Part shown: positions 8,378 through 15,448 of the stretch, one piece after another
Numbering within the stretch: position 1 is the first letter of the stretch
How the letters are laid out: every line of letters begins with the position of its first letter
IMG/VR virus record: IMGVR_UViG_3300028883_000023
Location: 1-37,595 of that record
Origin: a virus
Length of the DNA: 37,595 nt
Reading direction: 5' to 3' (one strand)
Notes under the pieces: generated by a model
Seen by the model: only the letters and a program-made list of their open reading frames with translations
What the model was told of the DNA's origin: nothing
Databases searched by the model: none
Translations under genes and position numbers: made by a program

Positions 8378-9604
8378 ATGCGAAAGAAAATTATTATAAT
8401 AGGATTTCTATTATTGACAGTTCTCTTATCTGGGTCTGTCACTGATAGGATAAAAGCAAGAATAACATCTCCGGCTGCTAACCAGATTTTGGAATATGAT
8501 GCTACCTACCGGTATTTCAAGAATACATCAACACCGGCATTTACAAGCCTTTCGATTGCTGATATTTACATTGATGAAGATGCAAACACCAACTGGACAA
8601 TCGGTAAAGACGGGTCAAACAATTTCCTGATCAGATACAAATCAGGCGGGTCATGGGCAACTAAGCTCACCCTGGACAGCAATGCTGACCTGACATCGTT
8701 AAGGAATGTAACGGCAACCGGGAGCATCACCGGGGTTGGCGGTTCATTAACAAATCTTTCTGCTTTATCACTTGCCAATAATACTTATATCCAATGGCGT
8801 AATGCTGCTGATAATGCTTGGCTGGACGTGATTAAGCTTAATTCCTCTGACGAACTTGAAATAACACCAGTAACGACCATATCTGATAATGTTAAGTTAG
8901 CACTGACTAAGAATTTCTATCTTGACGGTGGTGGTGATACTTACATTACATCTCCGTCTGCCGATGTATTAGATACCTATATCGGCGGTGTTGAAGTTAC
9001 CTACACAGAAGATACAGACATAACCTTTGATGTTGATGATGTTAATTTCTGGAAAGCAGATGTAACCAATGATGATTTTGATTTGTTGGGTGCTCTAAAT
9101 ATTGGGACTCTTTCTGGTGCTACGGACACTTATCAGACCCTAATTGACATGACCACAACAACAACCCTTAATGATGGCGATGCCATTGGATTTGCTATAA
9201 AAGTCGCCGGAGTATCTGGACTATCAGTAAAAGGGCTTTCTGATGGCACTACTCTTGATGAATTATGGACAGAACACCACAAAGCAACTGTTTACACCCC
9301 TTCTTCTGACCAAACAAGGACTGACGATTCGACAATTCTTGTTGACAATACAATTATAAGGGTTGTCGGTGATGGGGGGGCTGTTACCTTAGATGTGTCA
9401 CCAGCTATTGAAGATGGTGTTTCTGATGGGCAAATGATAATAATTCAAGGTACACACAACACAAATACCGTGACTATTGCTGATGATTGTAATTGTCAAT
9501 TAGATTCTGGTGCTTCTGCTGTTCTTGGACAGGGTGATACAATTCAATTAATATGGGACTCTGGTGATTCGGACTGGTATGAGATTTCCAGAAGTGCCAA
9601 TTAG
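8378..9604 (+). CDS. Second fibre-like protein with signal peptide
   Basis: 408 residues, starting with a strong signal peptide (MRKKIIIIGFLLLTVLLSGS). The mature part is Asp/Thr-rich and strand-turn-strand in pattern (ITSPAANQILEYD, LDSNADLTSLRNVTATGSIT), as in trimeric fibres that trail a phage tail. The C-terminal 120 residues (TRTDDSTILVDNTIIRVVGDGGAVTLDVSPA to DSDWYEISRS) resemble the C-terminal beta domain of the gene at 6943 in composition and ending. The pair could be paralogous or domain-sharing. Confidence 0.55.
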   Translation: MRKKIIIIGFLLLTVLLSGSVTDRIKARITSPAANQILEYDATYRYFKNTSTPAFTSLSIADIYIDEDANTNWTIGKDGSNNFLIRYKSGGSWATKLTLDSNADLTSLRNVTATGSITGVGGSLTNLSALSLANNTYIQWRNAADNAWLDVIKLNSSDELEITPVTTISDNVKLALTKNFYLDGGGDTYITSPSADVLDTYIGGVEVTYTEDTDITFDVDDVNFWKADVTNDDFDLLGALNIGTLSGATDTYQTLIDMTTTTTLNDGDAIGFAIKVAGVSGLSVKGLSDGTTLDELWTEHHKATVYTPSSDQTRTDDSTILVDNTIIRVVGDGGAVTLDVSPAIEDGVSDGQMIIIQGTHNTNTVTIADDCNCQLDSGASAVLGQGDTIQLIWDSGDSDWYEISRSAN

Positions 9605-9614
9605 GGAAAACACC

Positions 9615-11549
9615 ATGAAATACATATTAATACTACTGCTAATCATATCTGGCACATTATGTGCTGACTTGACAACAACCGGCAATGAATATTTTTATTC
9701 AACGCCGAAACAAGATACGGTTGCCGTTAATACGTATAGCAGTCTTGATATGTCGGCAGGATCTGGGTTGACCGGGTCTGATGTATTTGATATGCTAATT
9801 AGGGAAAGACAGACAAGGATAAGACAATATGGTACAGTAAAGCAAATAAAAATGTATGTCCATACAGTTGTCCCAGATTCCTTGTTTGTGAAAATATGGA
9901 GAAAATCAGGCTCTAATTATACGCTTATTGGTTCATCTGAAAACATATCCTCTGAACTCAGCACGTCAACTATAAACACTGTTACGCTTACAAGCCCTAT
10001 TTCTAACGTTCAAGAAGGAGACTATATTGGATTTACGGTATATGCCGATTCTTCTGACATAGAAAATACCGTTCTGTCTATCGGCACAACCGATACAAGC
10101 GAAACAAATAAATCATATTACACAAGTTCGCTTTCTTCTTCCCCTGTTGAATGGGAGTCCGTTGGTACTGGATATGACTATTTTTGCAACATTCAATGTT
10201 TAATGGATGCACCGGATTTTATCTGCATAGGCGGAAGTCTTGCACAGGGTAAAACTGGGAACAATTCATTTATATCAGATGACACCGCAGAAGATTTAGA
10301 CGGAACTGTTGAATATTGGCTGTCTTATTATCTTGGCGGATATACCTACCAGAATATGGGGCATGGTGGAGATACTACAACCGATGTTTTAAATAGAATA
10401 CAGGCTGACTGTATAGATCTTTCTCCAAGATTTTGTCTTATATTTTCCGGCGGAAATGATATTCGCACCGGTGTTCCACAAGAGACTATATTTAATAACT
10501 ATGTAGATATTTTTGATTTATGCCAAACAAATGACATCCCTTGTATTCTAACTAAGGGAGCACCACATAACAATCGAACCAATGAGCAATGGCAAACATA
10601 CGATAGCCTTAACGTAAGAATTGACACTCTTGTTGCTGACTATGATGGGTTTTTATCTGTAGATTTTAAGCCTTATCTGGGTCAATATAGGTCAGGTGGA
10701 GATGATGGCAATCTTTGGGATATAATTGACGTCTATAGTGTAGGAGACGGAGCACACTATACACCTGCCGGATATGCCATTATGGGTGAAGCAATATATG
10801 ATAAAATCAACAGCACAACAATTTCTGTTTCTGGCGGAATAGATATAAATGGACTTCAGAGCTATTGGAGTCTTGATAAATCAGACGTTAAAAGCACAAC
10901 TGTTAAAGATAAATCGGGAAATGGAAATTCTGCCGTCTGTGCAGAAAGTCCGGCATTCTCAACTGATCAGAACGGTGTTGCTAATCAATCTATATACTTT
11001 GACGGCGATCAATCAATTAGAATAACAGACTTTGACCCGACTGGCGATAGTGGAAAATATCTGTCCTGTTTTTCGTGGGTTAATGTGGTAACTTATGGTG
11101 GCAATCAGCCCATATTTGCCCAATATGACCCAGACGTTGACAAAAGAGCAATCATTATGATAATCAAAAATACTGGCGTTTTTTCCACAATACTTTCAGA
11201 CGATGGAACTTTGGATGTTGGTCATGGGAAAAAATATGACGGCACAAGCAATTTGTTTGACACTTGGCATCACGTTGGGTTTACTTGGAATAATGGAACC
11301 CTTAAACTTTATGTAGATGGCGAAGAGATCACACCGGCAAAGGAACAAGATGATGCTATAACTACAATATACAATCCCGACATTGACATAATAATTGGAG
11401 CAAGGTTAAGTAATGGGGATGTAACATTACCACTTCAAGATGGTGGAATGATTAGTGATGTGCTTTTATATAATAGGGTTTTGACGGATGACCAAATATC
11501 TAATATCTATAACGCTGGTCTTAATACCGGAAAGTTTATACTAAATTAA
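9615..11549 (+). CDS. Secreted SGNH/GDSL hydrolase with C-terminal LamG domain
   Basis: 644 residues from the ATG at 9615; the longer frame upstream overlaps the previous gene and hides the signal peptide. Residues 1-16 are a signal peptide (MKYILILLLIISGTLC). About 20-200 is a beta domain. About 200-400 is an SGNH hydrolase: block I GGSL with Ser208, block III GGN 279-281, block V DGAHY with Asp378 and His381. Residues 410-644 form a LamG-type lectin fold (YWSLDKS, IYFDGDQSIRI, WHHVGFTWNNGTLKLYVDG, ISDVLLYNRVLTD). The family deacylates or de-esterifies polysaccharides, so it probably removes acetyl groups from a surface glycan bound by the LamG domain, acting as a tail-borne depolymerase helper. 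The substrate is unknown. Confidence 0.8.
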   Translation: MKYILILLLIISGTLCADLTTTGNEYFYSTPKQDTVAVNTYSSLDMSAGSGLTGSDVFDMLIRERQTRIRQYGTVKQIKMYVHTVVPDSLFVKIWRKSGSNYTLIGSSENISSELSTSTINTVTLTSPISNVQEGDYIGFTVYADSSDIENTVLSIGTTDTSETNKSYYTSSLSSSPVEWESVGTGYDYFCNIQCLMDAPDFICIGGSLAQGKTGNNSFISDDTAEDLDGTVEYWLSYYLGGYTYQNMGHGGDTTTDVLNRIQADCIDLSPRFCLIFSGGNDIRTGVPQETIFNNYVDIFDLCQTNDIPCILTKGAPHNNRTNEQWQTYDSLNVRIDTLVADYDGFLSVDFKPYLGQYRSGGDDGNLWDIIDVYSVGDGAHYTPAGYAIMGEAIYDKINSTTISVSGGIDINGLQSYWSLDKSDVKSTTVKDKSGNGNSAVCAESPAFSTDQNGVANQSIYFDGDQSIRITDFDPTGDSGKYLSCFSWVNVVTYGGNQPIFAQYDPDVDKRAIIMIIKNTGVFSTILSDDGTLDVGHGKKYDGTSNLFDTWHHVGFTWNNGTLKLYVDGEEITPAKEQDDAITTIYNPDIDIIIGARLSNGDVTLPLQDGGMISDVLLYNRVLTDDQISNIYNAGLNTGKFILN

Positions 11550-11610
11550 ACGTTAATTGATTATAAACATAATAAACCTGTGGGGACGGGGTTAAAAAGG
11601 AGCTTTTTTT

Positions 11611-11910
11611 ATGGCTGATTTTAATGCTGAAAAAGAAATTGCTGTTTTGAAAAATACGATTGAGAATATTGTTGAGCAGATTTCTGAATTAAGTAGTAAA
11701 TTAAATGAAAACATTACTAAAATCTATAAGAGGATTGACGGTAATGGTAACCCCGCAGGCTGTTTGACAAAAAGAGTATCTGATCTGGAGGGTGATATGA
11801 AGAGTGTCAAAGATCAAAATAAAATACAAACAAAGCTGATAGTTGCAACTTTGTTTTGCGTATTAGGATTACTGTCGAGTGGCATTTTCGCAATCGTGAG
11901 CTTTTTGTGA
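11611..11910 (+). CDS. XhlA-like coiled-coil protein with C-terminal membrane anchor
   Basis: 99 residues. Residues 1-70 are a charged heptad coiled coil (IAVLKNTIENIVEQISELSSKL) and residues 77-98 a single hydrophobic helix (LIVATLFCVLGLLSSGIFAIV). This layout matches XhlA-type haemolysin/holin-associated proteins, which sit in the cytoplasmic membrane and help holins. It opens a run of five tiny membrane or coiled-coil genes before the late terminator, the usual place for lysis genes. AAAAAGGAGC gives a good ribosome binding site. Confidence 0.65.
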   Translation: MADFNAEKEIAVLKNTIENIVEQISELSSKLNENITKIYKRIDGNGNPAGCLTKRVSDLEGDMKSVKDQNKIQTKLIVATLFCVLGLLSSGIFAIVSFL

Positions 11911-12185
11911 AAAATACCTGGAAACATTTTATTGCAGGTCTGATATTATATATTATATTAGATTTATCCGAAATAAAGCTCAATAAGTTTTGCATTATAG
12001 TGCTTATTCTGGTTCTTTTTGAGCTATATCAGGCTGTAAGGTGGTCTTATTCGACCACTATGCAAAATAATGAATTCTGGCAGGCTTTTAAAATCTATCT
12101 GAGCAATAAGACTATTGACACGATTTGTGATGTTCTGGCTGGAATTTTGGGGGCTGGGACTGCATTTTTTATCACAGGAGGTTGA
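11907..12185 (+). CDS. Small membrane protein, holin candidate (GTG start)
   Basis: 92 residues from the GTG at 11907, which overlaps the previous stop (GTGA). It has three hydrophobic segments: about 6-20 (FIAGLILYIILDL), 25-40 (FCIIVLILVLFELYQ) and 72-90 (DVLAGILGAGTAFFITGG). Size, membrane topology and position after an XhlA-like protein fit a class I/III holin. No specific family is named. Confidence 0.55.
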   Translation: MKNTWKHFIAGLILYIILDLSEIKLNKFCIIVLILVLFELYQAVRWSYSTTMQNNEFWQAFKIYLSNKTIDTICDVLAGILGAGTAFFITGG

Positions 12186-12189
12186 TGTT

Positions 12190-12339
12190 ATGGAAAAGAA
12201 AATTAATGAATTAAAAGACAGGATTGAAAATCTGGAAAAAGAGATTGAGCAGATTAAGTATATGCTTGAACAGCCTGAGCCAGCAAGTCACATCCTGAAA
12301 ACAACTATTCTTGAGCCGGACTGGGTAATATCATGTTGA
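12190..12339 (+). CDS. Short coiled-coil protein
   Basis: 49 residues beginning MEKKINELKDRIENLEKEIE, a canonical heptad coiled coil, with no membrane helix. AGGAGG 8 bases upstream fixes the ATG at 12190; a longer frame in the same phase runs back inside the holin candidate and is not used. It belongs to the lysis/membrane cluster, and its role is unknown. Confidence 0.55.
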   Translation: MEKKINELKDRIENLEKEIEQIKYMLEQPEPASHILKTTILEPDWVISC

Positions 12340-12425
12340 CTTTTATCTTAGGGATTGCTGTTGGTGTTATTTTGACATTACTTGGTCAGTATCTTTGTTT
12401 CAGGTATCTTGGTAAAAATCTATAA
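12333..12425 (+). CDS. 30-residue single-pass membrane peptide
   Basis: ATG at 12333 overlaps the end of the coiled-coil gene by 7 bp. The peptide MLTFILGIAVGVILTLLGQY... is almost entirely one transmembrane helix with a basic tail (FRYLGKNL). Such mini-proteins occur in phage lysis clusters. It is too short for standard gene finders. There is no strong ribosome binding site, so expression would depend on translational coupling. Confidence 0.45.
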   Translation: MLTFILGIAVGVILTLLGQYLCFRYLGKNL

Positions 12426-12434
12426 GGAAGGATA

Positions 12435-12602
12435 ATGAATAAGTTTTTTTCAAGGAAATTCATAATAAACGCTGTCTTGGTTATCATTGCCACCTTTGCA
12501 ATGTTTTTCGATTACTGCGTTTTCAAAGAATGGGCTGTATTTGCCTCTGTTGTATTTGGTTATTATGGATATGTTAATCTAAAAGATAAAAAGCCGGAAT
12601 AA
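12435..12602 (+). CDS. Small two-helix membrane protein
   Basis: 55 residues with two hydrophobic segments (about 9-24, FIINAVLVIIATFAMF, and 29-46, WAVFASVVFGYYGYV), a basic N-terminus and a KDKKPE tail. AAGGAAGGATA precedes the ATG. It is the last gene of the late operon, 85 bp before the terminator. It resembles class II holins in size and layout, giving the phage two holin or holin-antiholin candidates. Confidence 0.5.
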   Translation: MNKFFSRKFIINAVLVIIATFAMFFDYCVFKEWAVFASVVFGYYGYVNLKDKKPE

Positions 12603-12686
12603 AAAGCTTGACAGATTATATTTGATTTGGTCTTTTTGATTCATATTTCCCCAGATCGTGGGGGCTTTCATAATACTCCTTGTTGG

Positions 12687-12711
12687 AAGGGCGGAGAACC
12701 CGCCCTTTTTT
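12687..12711 (+). terminator. Rho-independent terminator of the late operon
   Basis: An 8-bp perfect stem AAGGGCGG / CCGCCCTT with a 5-base loop (AGAAC), followed immediately by a T run to 12711. It lies after the last + strand late gene and before the convergent - strand early operon. A weaker hairpin (CCCC-7-GGGG, 12649-12663) precedes it. On the opposite strand no T run follows, so it should act mainly rightward. Confidence 0.85.
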
Positions 12712-12738
12712 AATTGTATAAGTTTAGTATTGGGATTA

Positions 12739-12843
12739 TCAAGGCTTCCTCACCACCTGAAACTGCATACTACACTCACAAGCAACAATCTTACTCACAT
12801 CTCCAAATAGCCTAACTATCTTCCCGCAATTTTCACAGACCAC
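12739..12843 (-). CDS. Possible 34-residue zinc-ribbon mini-protein
   Basis: A short frame opening with GTG four bases beyond the stop of the metallopeptidase-like gene. It carries CENCGK near the N-terminus and CEC later, a four-cysteine (CxxC...CxC) arrangement typical of tiny zinc ribbons. It is the last frame of the leftward operon. The start is weak, since the purine-rich GGAT abuts the GTG, so it may be non-coding. Confidence 0.35.
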   Translation of the reverse strand: MVCENCGKIVRLFGDVSKIVACECSMQFQVVRKP

Positions 12844-12847
12844 ATCC

Positions 12848-13234
12848 TTATGCTGGTTCTTCTTTATCCTCACGAACTGTGTTTTCTTCTTCTCCAAATA
12901 ACAACTCCTCTACATCTATTGTATCATTATCAACGAACTGCTTTATCCTTTCGATAATATCCTCACCGTTTTCCAACATTAATTGATCAATACAGGTTGC
13001 GAACATATCACATATATTTTCCTTGCTGAAGCTGGTTAGATTGTCAAATCCTGCCCGGTAGATATAATAATGGAATATCTCATGTAAACAGATTAAAAAT
13101 CCATCAGTTGAATTAATGAAATATGCTTTGTTATCTTGTAAGACAGCCCTGCCAGTATAATCCGGGGCAAATTGCAAAGAATTATCCGATACCTTGATTA
13201 GCTCGATTTCACGTGAGAATAGATTTATTTCCAT
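12848..13234 (-). CDS. Small HExxH putative metallopeptidase
   Basis: 128 residues. HEIFH at 51-55 within a helix (CLHEIFHYYIYRAGF) is the zinc-peptidase signature. A downstream acidic helix (ENICDMFATC) could supply the third ligand, as in ImmA/IrrE-type or other compact phage metallopeptidases. The C-terminus is Glu-rich. GGAGG precedes the ATG. The start codon and ribosome binding site lie inside a 45-bp sequence repeated exactly at 14912-14956. Substrate unknown. Confidence 0.55.
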   Translation of the reverse strand: MEINLFSREIELIKVSDNSLQFAPDYTGRAVLQDNKAYFINSTDGFLICLHEIFHYYIYRAGFDNLTSFSKENICDMFATCIDQLMLENGEDIIERIKQFVDNDTIDVEELLFGEEENTVREDKEEPA

Positions 13235-13276
13235 TATTCCTCCAAGTTATATACATTTTCTGCGTGGTACTCACAC
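13232..13276 (-). repeat. 45-bp exact repeat, copy 1 (start codon, RBS and cassette 3' end)
   Basis: Bases 13232-13276 are identical to 14912-14956. On the coding strand the repeat runs from inside the attC-like site of the upstream unit, through GCAGAAAATG and TATAACTTGGAGG, to the ATG of the next gene. The genes on both sides differ between the two copies, so the repeat marks the same type of cassette-to-core junction used twice. Confidence 0.95.
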
Positions 13277-13283
13277 GTTATGT
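13246..13283 (-). other. Composite attC-like site at 3' end of cassette 1
   Basis: On the coding strand: R'' ACATAAC, then GTGTGAGTACCACG shared with the full site at 18620-18665, then GCAGAAAATG and TATAACTTG. It lacks the R' GTTATRY box and a strong L''/L' stem, so it is not a complete linear attC. The same layout occurs at 14926-14963, and related ones at 20806-20843 and 26972-27010. Confidence 0.45.
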
Positions 13284-13502
13284 CGCTTTAATTTTCAATT
13301 TTTTTGCTAATCTGATTAAACAATCAGAGCAACAAAGATCATAAGAATCTGGATGAGTTCCATCTCCATTGTATTCAAAATTTGCAACTTCTAATTCTAT
13401 TTTTGGATATTTTTCGTCTGGAATTATACATTTGCATACATCACAAACTACTGCAAATCTATCATTTTCTATTAATTCTGTACCTATTTTTTTAAAAGCC
13501 AT
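13278..13502 (-). CDS. Small cysteine-rich protein, cassette gene
   Basis: 74 residues from the ATG at 13502, chosen because AAGGAGAAAAC precedes it; the longer frame upstream runs through the attC-like site. Four or five cysteines (CDVCK near 21-24 and CCSDC near 57-61) suggest a treble-clef or zinc-ribbon fold. The stop TAA is inside the R'' box of the 3' site. It is the only gene of cassette 1 and lies between two core genes of the leftward operon. Function unknown. Confidence 0.65.
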   Translation of the reverse strand: MAFKKIGTELIENDRFAVVCDVCKCIIPDEKYPKIELEVANFEYNGDGTHPDSYDLCCSDCLIRLAKKLKIKAT

Positions 13503-13525
13503 GTTTTCTCCTTGATTTTTTCGCA

Positions 13526-13576
13526 ACATAACAAGCGAACCAGTGCTAACCGCACCGCTTTCACCCACCGTTATCA
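13526..13576 (-). other. attC-like recombination site
   Basis: On the coding strand: R'' TGATAAC (its TGA is the stop of the preceding membrane-protein gene), GGTGGGTGA spacer, inner stem GTGC-ggtta-GCAC, AAGCG pairing with CGCTT, and R' GTTATGT. Outer boxes are inverted and 51 bp apart, within attC size range. The R' side belongs to cassette 1. Confidence 0.6.
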
Positions 13577-14215
13577 CCACCTCACCCCAAACCCCAAACC
13601 ATACCAAAACACCAAATCTGAGTCAATGCCAACGGAAGGGGCAAATATTAGTCTCTTATACCTTGCCACAATGGGTGAAATGACACCCAGAATCAACGAT
13701 CTATTTTTCTGAGTATAAAAACACATCTGGGAAGAAAACTGCCAATCTGGCAACGGTATTTCTTTTGTGACAGTTATTTTTGGAATCCCGGTCACGGTTG
13801 TTTCAACGTCAAAACTCTGGGTTAGATAATGGTATTTCAGGTCTTGATAGAACTGCAAGCCCTGATGATCATAATCATATCTGGTTATTGCAACCCGGTT
13901 ATCCTGCTCATCGGGCATTATCTCAGCCACAGTCTTTTCAACTATCTTTTCAGGTTCCTTTGTGATATAGATAATCTTTGGCTTAGGCTGTTCTTGTTCT
14001 TCCCGCTGTTCAACTACTGCCGGGATCCCTGTCACCTTTTCCGTAACTGGATGCGGTATCGGGAAGCTGGCAACTGAGATTGTTTCCTTGATTGACTTCT
14101 GCCCTGCCCGGTATCGGAATTCACCGTAAGCAAATACGGCAATTATAATCAGCAATGTTATGGACAGTTTCTTATGCTTGCCAATAAAATTTATTATCGT
14201 TATTATTGTTTTCAT
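13574..14215 (-). CDS. Membrane-anchored periplasmic protein, possible spanin
   Basis: 213 residues. An N-terminal helix (about 17-32, LSITLLIIIAVFAYGE) follows a basic cap, then a Pro/Glu/Lys-rich extended stretch (EQREEQEQPKPKIIYITKEPEKIVEKTV), and a C-terminal beta-strand region ending in an aromatic residue (VFWYGLGFGVRW), reminiscent of outer-membrane insertion signals. An inner-membrane anchor plus a spanning segment plus an outer-membrane-like end would suit a unimolecular spanin, but this is an inference from layout. The stop overlaps an attC-like R'' box. Confidence 0.45.
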   Translation of the reverse strand: MKTIITIINFIGKHKKLSITLLIIIAVFAYGEFRYRAGQKSIKETISVASFPIPHPVTEKVTGIPAVVEQREEQEQPKPKIIYITKEPEKIVEKTVAEIMPDEQDNRVAITRYDYDHQGLQFYQDLKYHYLTQSFDVETTVTGIPKITVTKEIPLPDWQFSSQMCFYTQKNRSLILGVISPIVARYKRLIFAPSVGIDSDLVFWYGLGFGVRW

Positions 14216-14228
14216 TCGTTCTCCTTAT

Positions 14229-14522
14229 TTATGCTATATATGTATTATGTTTTTTCAGTTTAGTCCCAATACTGAATTTAATATTTTCCAGATATTTTGT
14301 TCTTATGCTAAATTCGATATACATTGGTTCCACACTAACTAACCTAACATATTTTTCAGGATTAATAACTAAGCTTATCAAATCTCCTTTTATATTCAAA
14401 TCGTCTGCTGTTATTTCTATTTCATTGCCAGCATTAATATCATCAAAACAGTCATTCTCTAAAATAATCCATTGCCCGGTATGTTTGCAAAAAAGCTTTC
14501 CATTAATTTTAATCTCTGTCAT
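14229..14522 (-). CDS. Conserved-looking small protein of unknown function
   Basis: 97 residues with no membrane segment or motif. The N-terminus (MTEIKINGKLFCKHTGQWIILEND) is beta-rich. The start overlaps the stop of the DUF551-like gene (TAATGA), so the two are translationally coupled, and GGAGAAATA provides the ribosome binding site. Confidence 0.6.
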   Translation of the reverse strand: MTEIKINGKLFCKHTGQWIILENDCFDDINAGNEIEITADDLNIKGDLISLVINPEKYVRLVSVEPMYIEFSIRTKYLENIKFSIGTKLKKHNTYIA

Positions 14523-14914
14523 TATTTCTCCTTGTCAACGTCAATCAACACAGCCGGTTTATCTGTTCTGAATTCTATATTGCCCCTTGAACCATTGCCC
14601 GTAATAGATATGCTGATATCATAAGAAACAAAACATTCTTTCAGTAGATAATCACCAACAATTATATCAACTTTGGTATTATCTGAAACAGTTTCTTCTA
14701 TAATGAGCTTTTTTCTTTCACTCTCGTTATTGATCGGTGGAAAAGGCATCCAGTGTGTCACACTTTTTGCAAAAGGCTTCAATTTAACATTCCATTTATT
14801 ATTTTCATAAATACCTACATCTCTATATGGAATATCTTCATCCAGTGAATCGGCAAGGATTAAAACTAAAACACCATCATCTGGCACCCTATCTTTTATG
14901 CTTATCCATTTCAT
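14522..14914 (-). CDS. DUF551-like protein
   Basis: 130 residues. The N-terminal 60 residues fit the DUF551 pattern: WISIKDRVPDDGVLVLI near the start and THWMPFPP near 55. DUF551 proteins are common small phage and prophage proteins of unknown function. The C-terminal half is unrelated beta sequence. The start codon and TTGGAGG binding site lie in the 45-bp repeat shared with the gene at 12848-13234. Confidence 0.7.
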   Translation of the reverse strand: MKWISIKDRVPDDGVLVLILADSLDEDIPYRDVGIYENNKWNVKLKPFAKSVTHWMPFPPINNESERKKLIIEETVSDNTKVDIIVGDYLLKECFVSYDISISITGNGSRGNIEFRTDKPAVLIDVDKEK

Positions 14915-14956
14915 TATTCCTCCAAGTTATATACATTTTCTGCGTGGTACTCACAC
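14912..14956 (-). repeat. 45-bp exact repeat, copy 2
   Basis: Identical to 13232-13276. It covers the ATG and ribosome binding site of the DUF551-like gene and most of the composite attC-like site at the end of cassette 2. Just past the repeat the two copies differ at one base (G versus A) and then share TTAT before diverging. Confidence 0.95.
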
Positions 14957-14963
14957 ATTATAC
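14926..14963 (-). other. Composite attC-like site at 3' end of cassette 2
   Basis: Coding strand: R''-like GTATAAT (T in place of the final C), GTGTGAGTACCACG, GCAGAAAATG, TATAACTTG. It is 36-37 bases identical with the site at 13246-13283 and likewise lacks an R' GTT box. Confidence 0.45.
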
Positions 14964-14966
14964 ACA

Positions 14967-15173
14967 CTAATCATCAACACAGTTTGATAATTTATGTCTT
15001 ATCAATTCAACATCTTCTTTTGAGATAGTTAGTTTTCCTTCTTCATTGCGTACCTTAGCTTCTGAAAAAACTATAGTCATAGTTCCGTCATAATTAAATC
15101 TTATTCCATTTCCTTCATTATCTTCGTAATCTTCATAAGCTACATATTCAGTTTTTACTTTTTTGAAACACAT
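14967..15173 (-). CDS. 68-residue acidic protein, cassette gene
   Basis: A 68-residue soluble acidic protein with two beta-like stretches (GIRFNYDGTMTIVFSEA) and a C-terminal helix. No family recognised. It has an AGGAAATAT-type leader and ends in TAG 3 bp before the R''-like box. Sole gene of cassette 2, inserted between the DUF551 gene and the CxxCC protein gene of the core operon. Confidence 0.6.
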   Translation of the reverse strand: MCFKKVKTEYVAYEDYEDNEGNGIRFNYDGTMTIVFSEAKVRNEEGKLTISKEDVELIRHKLSNCVDD

Positions 15174-15192
15174 ATTTCCTCCGAATTAGTAT

Positions 15193-15250
15193 GTATAACA
15201 AGCGTATCTATGTTCCGCAAAGCTGCACATCGCACACACCACCGTTATAC
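15193..15250 (-). other. attC-like recombination site
   Basis: Perfectly inverted outer boxes GTATAAC and GTTATAC, 58 bp end to end. On the coding strand: R'' GTATAAC, GGTGGTGTG, inner pairing ATGT-GCA with GC-ACAT interrupted by a GGA bulge, GATACGCTT, and R' GTTATAC. The R'' side follows the stop of the CxxCC protein gene by 9 bp, and the R' side opens cassette 2. Confidence 0.65.
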
Positions 15251-15259
15251 GAACCATCA

Positions 15260-15448
15260 CTACTCCTCATCTGTCACCCCAAATCCAATCTCAACCTTAT
15301 CAGAATACTCCAATTCAGGATATTCCCGGTTGTCGATCTCCGGCTCAGGCTGACAATTCAAGATAGCAATGGTGCAGGGCTTTTTATAATATCTACACCA
15401 TGCAATTAATCTATAACAACAGCCCTTACAGTTTTTTGGAAAGCTCAT
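15260..15448 (-). CDS. Small cysteine-rich protein (CKGCC)
   Basis: 62 residues starting at the ATG that overlaps the resolvase stop (TAATG). Cysteines at CKGCC, C in WCRYY, C in KKPC and C in LNC give a CxxCC...C...C...C pattern, likely metal-binding. The C-terminal half is acidic. It is coupled to the RuvC-like gene. Function unknown. Confidence 0.55.
   Translation of the reverse strand: MSFPKNCKGCCYRLIAWCRYYKKPCTIAILNCQPEPEIDNREYPELEYSDKVEIGFGVTDEE

Larger units (their letters stand above)
13243..13531 (-). mobile_element. Integron-like gene cassette 1 (zinc-binding small protein)
   Basis: A single-gene unit between attC-like sites at 13526-13576 and 13246-13283. Its 5' end reads G^TTATGTTGCG on the coding strand and its R'' box after the gene reads GCGACATAAC, giving a 7-bp inverse match (GTTATGT) that would pair if the unit were circular. 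The gene stop TAA lies inside the R'' box. The right-hand junction CTTG^GAGG keeps the CTTG seen before other crossovers but lacks the following TTAT, as expected when the unit is followed by core DNA instead of another cassette. Confidence 0.55.
14923..15198 (-). mobile_element. Integron-like gene cassette 2
   Basis: A 276-bp single-gene unit between the full site at 15193-15250 and the composite site at 14926-14963. The coding-strand 5' end G^TTATACATACTAAT and the inverse of its own 3' end ATTATACACACTAAT agree at 13 of 15 positions. Such self-matching ends indicate R'/R'' pairing in a circular form. The right junction is CTTG^GAGG as in cassette 1. Confidence 0.6.

Noticed and set aside
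12608-12640. TTGACA after the last late gene as a promoter
   Set aside because: No -10 box at 16-18 bp, and it is followed at once by a terminator with no gene to transcribe.
13246-13283. TATAAC in the composite sites as a -10 promoter box
   Set aside because: In the 13246 and 14926 copies a transcript would start within the ribosome binding site and no -35 is present; only the 20806 copy has a plausible -35, so a general promoter role is not supported.
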